Part shown: piece after piece, positions 1 to 8,434 of the stretch
How the letters are laid out: every line of letters begins with the position of its first letter
Position numbering within the stretch: position 1 is the first letter of the stretch
Assembly (NCBI GenBank): GCA_934635225.1
Contig: CAKTYZ010000013.1
Location: 48,021-112,020, forward strand
Reading direction: 5' to 3'
Length of the DNA: 64,000 nucleotides
Origin: an uncultured Kiritimatiellota bacterium
Lineage (GTDB): Bacteria; Verrucomicrobiota; Kiritimatiellia; RFP12; UBA1067
The notes under the pieces: model-generated
What the model saw: only the letters and a program-made list of their open reading frames with translations
Databases searched by the model: none
Told to the model about the DNA's origin: nothing
Made by a program: the position numbers and the translations under genes

Positions 1-327
1 TTGGGCGCGACATTCGCGCGCACGCGCCTTTCGACAGGTGCGGATGCCTTTCTGTTGGCCCTCTTTGCCGTGAATTTCATTTTCTTTGTTCGCTATTTCG
101 TGCCGGACCAGTCACAGTTCCTCTTGCCGACGCTGTTTTACGCCTATGTTCTCCTGCGTTCGGTCGAGCTACGGGTCAATCGTGCGTTGGCATTGGCGTT
201 TCTGCAAGTTCTCCTTCCGATTGCGTTCTATTTTGTTGCGGTACAGTTGCCGACTCCTGCGGAGCGTCAGAATCGCCATCCGGAGCGGAATGACGCGCGG
301 TATTTCATTTTGCCTTGGAGGATCTGA
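1..327 (+). CDS. C-terminal end of a multi-pass membrane protein (DUF2723-like), partial at the window edge
   Basis: The reading frame is open from the first base, so the true start probably lies upstream. About 108 residues are visible. They contain hydrophobic stretches at roughly residues 15-32, 38-55 and 63-82, followed by a short polar tail ending in DARYFILPWRI. The segment with VPDQSQFLLPTLFYAYVLLR resembles the C-terminal membrane part of DUF2723/GT39-like glycosyltransferases, where an aspartate-containing loop precedes a helix with FLP. This family match is from memory of the pattern and is weak. An equally plausible reading is an unrelated polytopic membrane protein. The frame ends abruptly, so a frameshifted or shortened C-terminus is possible. 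Confidence 0.4.
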   Translation: MGATFARTRLSTGADAFLLALFAVNFIFFVRYFVPDQSQFLLPTLFYAYVLLRSVELRVNRALALAFLQVLLPIAFYFVAVQLPTPAERQNRHPERNDARYFILPWRI

Positions 328-659
328 TACGCGGCACCTTGTGCTTTCTGCGAGCGTCGCGCCTCTCTCGTAGGACGGGCGAGACGGCGAAATGATTCAT
401 GCGGTTTCGGCGGACGAGGAGAAGGCTGATCTCAAAGACAACTATTTTTGAGTCCAAAAAAGGCCGTTTAAGACGCGATAAGGATTAGGAATATTGTTCT
501 TGTCGGTTATTTAGGCTTGTTAATGAGAATGTACCGAGTTCGCCCTTTTTGAACGATTGTGCTTGTGGTTCAACGAAAGTTTTAGTATCCTGTTCAACGA
601 ATGGTGGGGAATCCGTGAGCTTTTTGCGGCCACCAAAGAAAAAAGAAAGGAATAGGCAT
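328..659 (+). promoter_or_regulatory. Intergenic leader with a possible sigma70-type promoter and 10-bp direct repeats
   Basis: This 332-bp stretch has no convincing gene. A candidate promoter is TTGTGG at 563-568, a 17-bp spacer, then TATCCT at 586-591. The 10-mer GTTCAACGAA occurs twice, at 568-577 and 592-601, 24 bp apart and bracketing the candidate -10. TTGAAC at 549-554 is inverted to GTTCAA at 568-573. Such a repeat pair could be an operator for the downstream surface-protein gene. A purine-rich SD (AAAGGAA, about 645-651) precedes the ATG at 660. The promoter assignment is tentative. Confidence 0.35.
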
Positions 660-2330
660 ATGAAAACGATAAAAATCTGCGTGTTATGCGTGATTGCGTT
701 GGGGGGGGGGCTTGCCGCCGCGAATGAAGTTGCTGTGCGCAACCTGAAGTGGACCTACGCGGGCGAGGCTTTCGAGAGCCCCGCCAACTGGACGTGGGTG
801 GATGAATCAACGACTGCGATTGCGGACGGTCCGGGAGAGAAGGACACGGTGCGCTTTCTGGGGGTTGCGCATCCAGACGCGCAAGCCGTGAATACAGTTA
901 AGCTTAATGCCGATGCGTCCGTCTCAAATTTCAACTATCGCGTCAAGACGGCTCTGGGGAAGTTGATCGTTGATCTTAACTATAAAGTGCTGACTGTGTC
1001 GGGTAATATGAACCTCGTGACCGACAGGAATTATCTGAATACCGATGGCATCACGTTCAAGGACGGTACGGTGCGCGTGACGGGCAGTGCAACGGGAACG
1101 ATGAACCAATACAGCCAGAAGAACGAAGACTATGGCGGGTTCTACGTCAACCTGGCGGGAGACTCGTATGCAGGTCTCAACTGCGTATTGGACAATGCCG
1201 TTCTGGACATCTCAAGCCGTAACATTCCGATGGTCGCCTATCACTCGACGGGAACGGGTTGGGACGCATCCGACATATTCTGTCGAACGAATCATTTCAA
1301 CCTTGTCAACGGTTCGGAGATTCGCGCGAACAGGTTTACCTTTGACGTCCAGAAAATAAACGCGCCGACGCATGCGATCGTGGACGTGAAGAACTCGAAA
1401 ATGACGATTTACGATGAGGCGAAGACTGGTGAGCAAACATTCAACGTACTCATCTGTCAGGGCGGAGGGTCTCTGGACATGCTTTTCCGTGAAGGGGGCT
1501 CCCTTGAAGCCGGCCAGCTGCGTGCACGCGGCGGCATGTCATTCCTCTTTGACGGCGGCAATCACGTTCTGCGAGGTGCGCTGAATTGGGGTGACGATGA
1601 GGCCCTTTATCTGAGCGGATCAAGGCTGACTGTCAGCAATGGCGCGATCCTGGACATTCAAAGGGGCGCCAAGATGCAGAACGGAACGGTCGTTGAGGTG
1701 CGTGGGAATGCCTCCCTGTCGAGCACAAAAGAAAATGCCGCGTTTTCCGTCGGTGTGCATTATAACGCCCCTTCCACGGCGGCCGGCCTGTGTACGCTTT
1801 TGGTAGATGACGGCATCGTGTCGTTCCCGTGTATCTCTTTTGGTTCGCGCTTCGTTTCGAGCAATGGCACCCAGACCGAGACATATGGGGATAACAGTTT
1901 GAGCATTGTCGGTCCGTTGAGCCGCGTGGAGCAGACGCAGGGGAGGCAGAATGGCGCTGCGATTGGCATGGCGTTCAACTACGGAACGAAGGTGATCTTC
2001 GAGATTCCGGCGGAGGGCTACCATGACGTTGACGGCGTGGCGCGCGCGCCGGTCTACACGGCGGGGGCGTTCCGTTCGACGACGATGGAGAACTGCCGCC
2101 CGATCGGCCTGGCACTCGCCACGCGGACATTTGACCGGGCGAATCCGAAGGAGTCCGTCACGCTGCTGCAGGCGGCGGCGGACAGCCGCGCGGTCTTCGA
2201 GACGCTGATGGCGAACGTGACGTGGACGGACAATCCGCATCGGCACGGCGCACTGTCCGTCTCGGAGGACGGCAAGAGCCTCGTCTACACGGCCGACGCC
2301 CGGCAGGGCCTCGCCGTTGTCATCCGGTGA
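660..2330 (+). CDS. Secreted autotransporter-passenger-like surface protein with C-terminal GLAVVIR
   Basis: The protein is 556 aa from the ATG at 660, chosen because an AAAGGAA Shine-Dalgarno precedes it and a clean signal peptide follows (residues 1-21, MKTIKICVLCVIALGGGLAA). The mature part is Ser/Thr/Gly/Asn-rich with many short repeats of the LxVSxGAxLDI type (for example SRLTVSNGAILDI). This suggests a right-handed beta-helix like an autotransporter passenger, but no C-terminal beta-barrel is visible. The last residues, GLAVVIR, closely match GFAIMIR at the end of the protein at 18882-21062. Its function is unknown; it may be a surface-attached glycan-binding or adhesive protein. It is the first gene of a glycan-degradation locus. 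A run of ten G lies inside the signal-peptide coding sequence. Confidence 0.7.
   Translation: MKTIKICVLCVIALGGGLAAANEVAVRNLKWTYAGEAFESPANWTWVDESTTAIADGPGEKDTVRFLGVAHPDAQAVNTVKLNADASVSNFNYRVKTALGKLIVDLNYKVLTVSGNMNLVTDRNYLNTDGITFKDGTVRVTGSATGTMNQYSQKNEDYGGFYVNLAGDSYAGLNCVLDNAVLDISSRNIPMVAYHSTGTGWDASDIFCRTNHFNLVNGSEIRANRFTFDVQKINAPTHAIVDVKNSKMTIYDEAKTGEQTFNVLICQGGGSLDMLFREGGSLEAGQLRARGGMSFLFDGGNHVLRGALNWGDDEALYLSGSRLTVSNGAILDIQRGAKMQNGTVVEVRGNASLSSTKENAAFSVGVHYNAPSTAAGLCTLLVDDGIVSFPCISFGSRFVSSNGTQTETYGDNSLSIVGPLSRVEQTQGRQNGAAIGMAFNYGTKVIFEIPAEGYHDVDGVARAPVYTAGAFRSTTMENCRPIGLALATRTFDRANPKESVTLLQAAADSRAVFETLMANVTWTDNPHRHGALSVSEDGKSLVYTADARQGLAVVIR
701..710 (+). repeat. Homopolymeric G10 tract inside a signal-peptide coding region
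   Basis: Ten consecutive G encode the Gly-Gly-Gly of the signal peptide of the 660-2330 surface protein. Tracts of this kind are classic slipped-strand mispairing sites. A one-base change would shift the frame at about residue 17 and switch the protein off. It may also be an assembly uncertainty. Confidence 0.6.
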
Positions 2331-2446
2331 TTTCATGGTGTCATGTGGCGCAAGATGAACAGGCTTATGGCAAGAAGACAACTCATCCTGCTGGGTAGTG
2401 CCCTCTGCACCGTCTGCGCTTGACAGACAGAGGAAGGAACGCGTCC

Positions 2447-3526
2447 ATGACATTGAGAACTGCACGAGGTGAATGCCGCAAGGTTTTCAGGACAATGCTG
2501 CTGGCAGCCTGTGTCGGCGTTGCGTCTGCATGGGCAGACGGCTCGCTGTCGGACTTTCCGCGGCTGGCGGGCGAGCCGGACGACGCCGGGCGCCTTCAGC
2601 GGGCGATTGACGCCAACCCTTCAGGTGTCCTGCGCATTCCGGGCGGAGAATACGCGGTGGCGACACCCGTTCTCGTCACGAACCACTGTTCGCTCGCGCT
2701 GGAGAAGTCGGCGAAATTGCGGGCAATCCGGAAGATCCCCTTCGTCTTGAAGGTCAACAATGCGACAACATGGGTCAATTCGCCGCAGGACGACCACGGC
2801 ACGTTCGTGACGGGAGGCGTCATTGACGGCAACGGGCTCGCCTCGTGTCTGGCATTGGACGGCTTCAAGCACTACACGCTGCGCGACACCGTGTTCATGA
2901 ACGGTGCGCAATATGGGCTTTTGCTCAATTCCGAGGCGCACGGCTACGAACTCGTGGCGCAGAACCTGTATTTCAAGTGCAACATGTCAGGGTTGGCCGG
3001 GAACACGGCCGTGTTTTCGCATGGCGGCGACAGCCACTACACGGATCTGGTCGTCGTGGACTGGACGGTCGGCTTCCATATGCGCGGCGGCGGGTCGAAT
3101 CGGCTGACGCGCTGTCACGTCTGGGGCGGCATGGTCGGTCCGTCCAAGCCGGGCGAGCCGCCCGAAATGCTGAAGGATTCGGTCAACTTTCGCATTGAAG
3201 GCGCAGGTGCCATCCTGCGCGACTGCTATGCGGACACAGGTGTCGTCGGCTATGAGATCTCGGGCAAGGATACGCGGCTTCTGGGCTGTTCCTATTTCAG
3301 CAATCCGAAATTCGGGCTTGACGGCATGACGATCGTGAGACATGCGAGCGGACGGCTTCTCGTGTCGGAAGGCTCGTTCGTGAAGACGGCTCCACGGGTG
3401 AAAGTCTATGACGGGTGCGGTACGGTTGCCTGGCGCAACATGATGTACTGGGGATTTGACGAATCGGATGACCTGCCGGGGGCGTTGACATTCGGGCTGG
3501 ACAAGAAAAGCATCCCATACGATTAA
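2447..3526 (+). CDS. Secreted right-handed beta-helix protein (pectate-lyase/GH28-like fold)
   Basis: The protein is 359 aa. The ATG at 2447 is preferred over an upstream TTG because AGGAAGGAAC lies 9 nt before it. A signal peptide follows with a longer n-region (hydrophobic TMLLAACVGVASAWA). The mature protein begins with an N-terminal signature typical of pectate_lyase_3/GH28-like helices (DDAGRLQRAIDAN, then IPGGEYAV), followed by repeated short beta-strand turns such as GGVIDGNGLA, LRDTVFMNG and LRDCYADTG. This supports a polysaccharide lyase or hydrolase fold acting outside the cytoplasm. Catalytic residues could not be assigned, so the substrate is open. It is followed after 17 nt by a GH71-like gene and appears to be the first gene of that operon. 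Confidence 0.75.
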   Translation: MTLRTARGECRKVFRTMLLAACVGVASAWADGSLSDFPRLAGEPDDAGRLQRAIDANPSGVLRIPGGEYAVATPVLVTNHCSLALEKSAKLRAIRKIPFVLKVNNATTWVNSPQDDHGTFVTGGVIDGNGLASCLALDGFKHYTLRDTVFMNGAQYGLLLNSEAHGYELVAQNLYFKCNMSGLAGNTAVFSHGGDSHYTDLVVVDWTVGFHMRGGGSNRLTRCHVWGGMVGPSKPGEPPEMLKDSVNFRIEGAGAILRDCYADTGVVGYEISGKDTRLLGCSYFSNPKFGLDGMTIVRHASGRLLVSEGSFVKTAPRVKVYDGCGTVAWRNMMYWGFDESDDLPGALTFGLDKKSIPYD

Positions 3527-3543
3527 GGGTAAAGGAGGTTGTC

Positions 3544-5826
3544 GTGAAGAGATTGCTCGTCTTGTTTGCATTATCTGCCGCGCTGGTCGGAGGATTTGCC
3601 TTCTGGCGGCATTGCTGCGTGCCGTGTCCGGCGAAGTCGTCTGGGCAGACGCCCGCCGCCGCGCCGGCGCCGCAGCCGGAGCGCAAGGTGTTTGCGCACT
3701 TTATGGGTTGTTGGCCTGCGGCGAACGGCGCCTTGCCGCATTCGTTCCGAAAGGAAACGGCAATGACGCCTGCCGAGCGTTTTGCCCGCGCCAGGCGGAA
3801 CGGCTACGACGCGGTGGGCGGGCGTATCGTCAACTGGCCGCTTTTGCCGCAGGGCTTTGAGACGAACGCGCTCGCCAACGCGAAGCTGGAGATTGCGCGG
3901 GCGATTCGCGCCGGGATCGACGGATTCGCCTTCGACGCGTGGGCGGGCGGCGACAGCGCGAAACGGCAGCTCGACATGTTCTTTCAGGCAGCGGAGGAGA
4001 TGAAAGCCGACTTCGGGCTGACGGTCTGCTTCGACCCGAGCTGCCATCCGCACGGGCCGGAGGACGGGACGATGCTGGCGCAGTATATTGCGTCGGCAGA
4101 ATATGTCTTGCGTCATCTTGATTCGCCGAACCTCGCGCGCTTCGATGGCAAGCCCCTCTTCTTCGGCTATTACTCGGAGGGCATCGTGCCGCGCCAGACG
4201 GGCGAGACGGGCGAGGCGTGGCGCGCGCGCGTCGCCGAGGCCTGGACCGCGTGGCGGGCGGCGCTGCCGTGCCCCGTCTTCCTGCACGGCTCGCTGGACG
4301 CGATGGCGAACATTCGCGACGCGAAACCCGATCAAATGGACGCGATCGGACGCTGGGCGGGTGCGACGTTCGACGCGGTCGGAGGCTTCCTCGGTACGGA
4401 CAACGGCTGGGGCATGGACACGAACCTTGTCGCGGGCGTGAAGGCCGCCGGGGGCGAATGGAGCCAGCCGTTGTTCTTTCAGTACTCCAACAAGCTTGGC
4501 GGCATCATCACGGGCGCGGGACTGGACCGCCTTCGGGAGAATTGGGAGGCGGCCATCGGCAATGATTCTCACCTCTTGCAGTTTGTGACGTGGAACGACT
4601 ACGGCGAGGAGTCGTCCATGGCCCCGGCCTACGGCACGTCCTACACCGTGACGCGCGTCAACCGCCACTTTTCTGAAAAGTGGAAGACGGGCCGCGAACC
4701 TGCCGTTGAAAAGGACGAAGTCCACGCTGTCTTTCGCCGTGCGCTCTCGACGGAGGATGCGTATCCGTTCCTGTCGCGGCGGACGGAACGTCCGACGGTA
4801 TTGGAGATAGACACGTTCCTGACGGAATCCGCTCGGATTTCCGTAGAGGGTTATGGGGCCTATGTGGCGCCAAAGGGATATGCGTACAGGCAGTTCCCGC
4901 TCAAGGCAGGCGAGATTCGCGTAAAGGTAATCCGTGGCGGAACGCCAGTTGCTGATTGGGTCTGCCCCGAGATTGTCGCGGCCAATGCGTGGCGCGAGGA
5001 CATGACACTTGCCGCATACGGGACGAACGACGAAGAGGAGTGGAAGCGAGACTTTCCGAATCATCCGCGATATGTCTACACGGAAAATGCGGATGATGAT
5101 GGCGATGGGATGCCGAATTGGTATGAGATGGTTTATTTCGGAAAGTTTCCTCTTGCTTCAACGGCGACGGTGGCGAATCCAAATGAAGACCCTGACGGCG
5201 ACGGTCGCACGAATCTGCAGGAGTATCGCGACCGAACGAATCCGCTTGTGCGCGACAAGGGCGGCTACGGTCTCGGCTATGTCTGGCGGTTGAACGATCT
5301 GAATGAAGATGTTTTCGTGACTAATCCCTTTAAGGATCGCGAGGGACACGCGCGTTGGTATGCGGCGTACAAGTTTGGCCCTGCGCGGCAGATCGCGCAC
5401 GACGGCGATTATGTGGTCATGAATTGGGCGGGGGACGCGGCGAAATGGCGCAAGGCGGGCGTGTACGCGAAGAATCCGTGGGGTTACGGCGGCGGGTGCA
5501 GCGTCTCGACGAACGGCACGGTCGCGCTCTCGCCGCGTCAGGAATGCCTGATGCTGCTCGGCTGGAAGGCGCCAGAGGCGGGGAACTATGCGTTCAAGGC
5601 CGTTGTGACGGGCGGCAAAGGGCATGGGAACATGCGGCTCACCTTGGAGCAGTCCGCGCGCGAGCTTGACTTGAAAACGGTGAAAGAAGGGGAGTCCGCC
5701 GTGCTGAAGGCCCGGGATCTTGCCGTGGGAGCTGGCGAGATGGTCTGGCTTGTCTCCGACGCGCGCGACAGCTGGGGCATGCAAGGCGTGCGCATCGAGA
5801 GATTTGACGTGAAACGCATCAAGTAA
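3544..5826 (+). CDS. Secreted GH71-like glycoside hydrolase with EF-hand-like calcium motifs
   Basis: The protein is 760 aa. The GTG start at 3544 is supported by a strong AAAGGAGG SD. A signal sequence leads into an Ala/Pro-rich linker. Residues from about 48 (KVFAHFMGCW) to 380 match the GH71 layout (alpha-1,3-glucanase type), including the conserved TWNDYGE block at about 349-355, usually part of the active site. Around residues 513-560 two DxDxDG-like loops (DDDGDGMPNW and EDPDGDGRTNLQEY) resemble thrombospondin type-3/EF-hand calcium repeats, common as spacers in PVC secreted proteins. The C-terminal 200 residues look like a beta-sandwich. Family level is fairly secure; alpha-1,3-glucan as substrate is only an inference. 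It sits 17 nt after the beta-helix gene and 16 nt before a second GH71-like gene. Confidence 0.78.
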   Translation: MKRLLVLFALSAALVGGFAFWRHCCVPCPAKSSGQTPAAAPAPQPERKVFAHFMGCWPAANGALPHSFRKETAMTPAERFARARRNGYDAVGGRIVNWPLLPQGFETNALANAKLEIARAIRAGIDGFAFDAWAGGDSAKRQLDMFFQAAEEMKADFGLTVCFDPSCHPHGPEDGTMLAQYIASAEYVLRHLDSPNLARFDGKPLFFGYYSEGIVPRQTGETGEAWRARVAEAWTAWRAALPCPVFLHGSLDAMANIRDAKPDQMDAIGRWAGATFDAVGGFLGTDNGWGMDTNLVAGVKAAGGEWSQPLFFQYSNKLGGIITGAGLDRLRENWEAAIGNDSHLLQFVTWNDYGEESSMAPAYGTSYTVTRVNRHFSEKWKTGREPAVEKDEVHAVFRRALSTEDAYPFLSRRTERPTVLEIDTFLTESARISVEGYGAYVAPKGYAYRQFPLKAGEIRVKVIRGGTPVADWVCPEIVAANAWREDMTLAAYGTNDEEEWKRDFPNHPRYVYTENADDDGDGMPNWYEMVYFGKFPLASTATVANPNEDPDGDGRTNLQEYRDRTNPLVRDKGGYGLGYVWRLNDLNEDVFVTNPFKDREGHARWYAAYKFGPARQIAHDGDYVVMNWAGDAAKWRKAGVYAKNPWGYGGGCSVSTNGTVALSPRQECLMLLGWKAPEAGNYAFKAVVTGGKGHGNMRLTLEQSARELDLKTVKEGESAVLKARDLAVGAGEMVWLVSDARDSWGMQGVRIERFDVKRIK

Positions 5827-5842
5827 AATGCAAGGAACTGAA

Positions 5843-8434
5843 ATGAAGAAACTGATTGGGCTGGCTGTCGCGGTTGCGGCGGTTGTGACGGCAAAAGCCG
5901 TCGAGGGCGAACGCACGGTGTTTGCGCACTACATGACGTGCTTCTACAAGGACGTCGAGACCTACAAGAAGGAAATACTCATCGCCCAGCAGTACGGCGT
6001 GGAGGGCTGGGCGCTCAACTGCGGTAACTGGAAGCGGCAAGATCCGAAGACCGGCGAATGGCGTCCGCACGAGAGTTACGTGCAGGCGAGCTCCAACGTT
6101 TTCGCGGCGGCCGAGGCGCTGGGTTCCGGATTCAAGGTGTTCTTCTCGCCCGACGGTTCGAAGGAGGCCTTGCACAGGAACAACCATCCCGACATGGGCG
6201 TGATGTTTTACAGGCGTCCCAATCTTTTCCGTTACGGCGGGCGGCCTTTCATCTCGGGCTGGGCGGGGAATACGCGGCTCACGAACAAGTACGTCGATTT
6301 CAAGCGCGAGCTCGCGGCTCGCGGCGTCGGCGACTACCTGATCGTGCCGCACTACGGCGTCTCGAACCATACGATGTACGAGACATTCGACCTTGTGGAG
6401 AATGACGTCTTCCGCGACCCGAACTTTGTCTGTGACGGCATTTTCTTCTTTGGATGCGACAACACGACGGACGAATTCATCGACCGTCTGGATACAGGAC
6501 GCTTTGCGGCTCTGAAGAACGGCAAAATCTACATGGCGGGTCCCTGTCCTGCCTACAACAGCTCGAACCTGCGCGACTATCGGGGCGTTTCGGGCTATGC
6601 CGCGATGTGGCGGAGCATTGTTGCTTCCCAGCCGGAACTTGTCGAGATCGTGACGTGGAACGACAATGGCGAGGATTCGGGCATCTTCATCGACGGGTGG
6701 ACGGGCGGTGCCTTGCCGCACGATCTGGAAAGCCGCATCTGGGCGTGCCGTGACGAGGCCTTTCTCGACCTGACGGCCTATTTCGCCGCCGCGTACAAGA
6801 GCCGCGGACGCGAACCGGCCATCACGCAGGACAAGCTCTACGCCGCATACCGTCCGCGTTCCAAGAACCTGACGAAGATCTACAGCCCCGAGTCTGAGAC
6901 GCCGTGGCGTGACTTCCGCGACACGTTCCTGCAAGTCCACGACGACGTGGAGGACAACATCTACATGAGCGCGCTCTTGACGGCGCCCGCCGAGCTGGAG
7001 ATCTCCCAGACGGGGCCGGACGGCGTGGCGCATGTCGTCACGACAAACGTCTTGGCAGGCTTTCGCTCGCTTGCCGCGCCGATGGTTCCGGGCGCCGTTC
7101 CCGTCTTTGCGATTCGCCGTGCGGGCGAGACGGTCGTCTCGACTTATGGACGACGGCAGATCGCCGCGAAGGAGACGGAGCGCAATTCTCTTTCGAAAGG
7201 CTATAACGGCACGCAGCGCATGTGGACGCAGTGCGCCGTTGCGGGAATGCCCCTGCTGACGCTGGACGCGGCAGACGGGACGGAATGGGCGCTTCCAAAG
7301 GATTTTGCGCCGGGCAGTTATTCGTTTCGCGTGCGGTATGCGAATGCGTCCGAGGAAGAGGCGCGCTATTCGCTGCATGTGGACTTGCCGTGGCTCGCGA
7401 AGGCCAGTCACGCGCACATCCTGCCGCTGTATTTGCCGCCAACGGGTGGAGCCGAGCGTGAGGTGGCGTTTCTCTGGACGGTTCCCGAGGGCGCGACGGC
7501 CATTCGCATCGTCTGCGACAAGGTGACGGGCGACGAGCGCAAGTGGGTGACGAAGGACGGTGCGAGGGTGAAGGTTTCGTTCGCCTATGACTGGTCGGAC
7601 TGGGGCGGAGCCGAAATCAAGTCCGTCGCGCTCGTCCGAAACGAGGTCGCAAAGTGGGATGGGACGGTCGTTCCGGCGAGGCCTGAACTTGTTGCGATTC
7701 CCGGCGGCGTGTTCACGATGGGTGCGCACGCGCAAGAACCGGATGAAGGCGTAGCGCGCGAAGTGACGGTTTCGCCATTCCTGCTGGGCAAATATGAGAT
7801 TACGAACCGCGAATACGAGGAGTTCCGCCCCGAACACCGCATGATGCGGTCGGCGACTTCGTGGCGTGACGACGATCCCGTGATCTACGTCTCGTGGCAG
7901 GACGTCCGCGCCTACTGCAACTGGCTCTCGTGCAAAGAAGGGCTGACGCCTGCCTATGACGAGCAGAACGACTGGGCGTGCAGTCTTTCCGCAGACGGCT
8001 ATCGTCTGCCGACCGAGGCGGAATGGGAATATGCCGCGTCCGGGCGCGGCGAGAACCGTGTCTTTCCCTGGGGAGACGAGGCGCGTCCGAAAGAAATGCG
8101 CAAGAGCGTGCGTCCGCGCGGTTCGGACGAGCGGGATGTTTCGCGGGACGGCATTTTTGACATGGGCGGCAATGTCTGCGAATGGTGCGAGGACAACTAT
8201 CAGTATGAGGCGCTCTCGGGCGGCGTAAATCCCGTGGATAAACGTCCACCGAAGTCAGGGCGCATGAACTTCCGTTCGATTCGCGGCGGTAGCTTCGGCT
8301 ACTACGGGAGCGCGCGCACCTGCGACCGCGAGTTCAACTCGCCGCGCTACGCGGGCTACGTCTACATCGGCTTCCGCGTGTGCCGCGCGGCTCGTGCGGG
8401 TGCGGCCTTGGGCGGAACGGACGCGGGGAAATGA
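5843..8434 (+). CDS. GH71-like hydrolase fused to a C-terminal FGE/SUMF1-like domain
   Basis: The protein is 863 aa. The ATG at 5843 is chosen because AAGGAA precedes it and a signal peptide follows (MKKLIGLAVAVAAVVTAKA). The N-terminal half repeats the GH71 plan of the preceding gene, with VFAHYMTCF near residue 30 and TWNDNGED from about residue 271. From about residue 615 (ELVAIPGGVFTMG) to the end there is a formylglycine-generating-enzyme-type fold with KYEITNREYEEF, RLPTEAEWEYAA, GGNVCEW, RGGSF and GFRVCR. The two active-site cysteines of FGE in GGSxxCxxxxC are absent (Tyr and Arg stand there), so it is probably a structural or sugar-binding module rather than a sulfatase activator. No sulfatase gene is nearby. 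It overlaps the next gene by ATGA. Confidence 0.8.
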   Translation: MKKLIGLAVAVAAVVTAKAVEGERTVFAHYMTCFYKDVETYKKEILIAQQYGVEGWALNCGNWKRQDPKTGEWRPHESYVQASSNVFAAAEALGSGFKVFFSPDGSKEALHRNNHPDMGVMFYRRPNLFRYGGRPFISGWAGNTRLTNKYVDFKRELAARGVGDYLIVPHYGVSNHTMYETFDLVENDVFRDPNFVCDGIFFFGCDNTTDEFIDRLDTGRFAALKNGKIYMAGPCPAYNSSNLRDYRGVSGYAAMWRSIVASQPELVEIVTWNDNGEDSGIFIDGWTGGALPHDLESRIWACRDEAFLDLTAYFAAAYKSRGREPAITQDKLYAAYRPRSKNLTKIYSPESETPWRDFRDTFLQVHDDVEDNIYMSALLTAPAELEISQTGPDGVAHVVTTNVLAGFRSLAAPMVPGAVPVFAIRRAGETVVSTYGRRQIAAKETERNSLSKGYNGTQRMWTQCAVAGMPLLTLDAADGTEWALPKDFAPGSYSFRVRYANASEEEARYSLHVDLPWLAKASHAHILPLYLPPTGGAEREVAFLWTVPEGATAIRIVCDKVTGDERKWVTKDGARVKVSFAYDWSDWGGAEIKSVALVRNEVAKWDGTVVPARPELVAIPGGVFTMGAHAQEPDEGVAREVTVSPFLLGKYEITNREYEEFRPEHRMMRSATSWRDDDPVIYVSWQDVRAYCNWLSCKEGLTPAYDEQNDWACSLSADGYRLPTEAEWEYAASGRGENRVFPWGDEARPKEMRKSVRPRGSDERDVSRDGIFDMGGNVCEWCEDNYQYEALSGGVNPVDKRPPKSGRMNFRSIRGGSFGYYGSARTCDREFNSPRYAGYVYIGFRVCRAARAGAALGGTDAGK

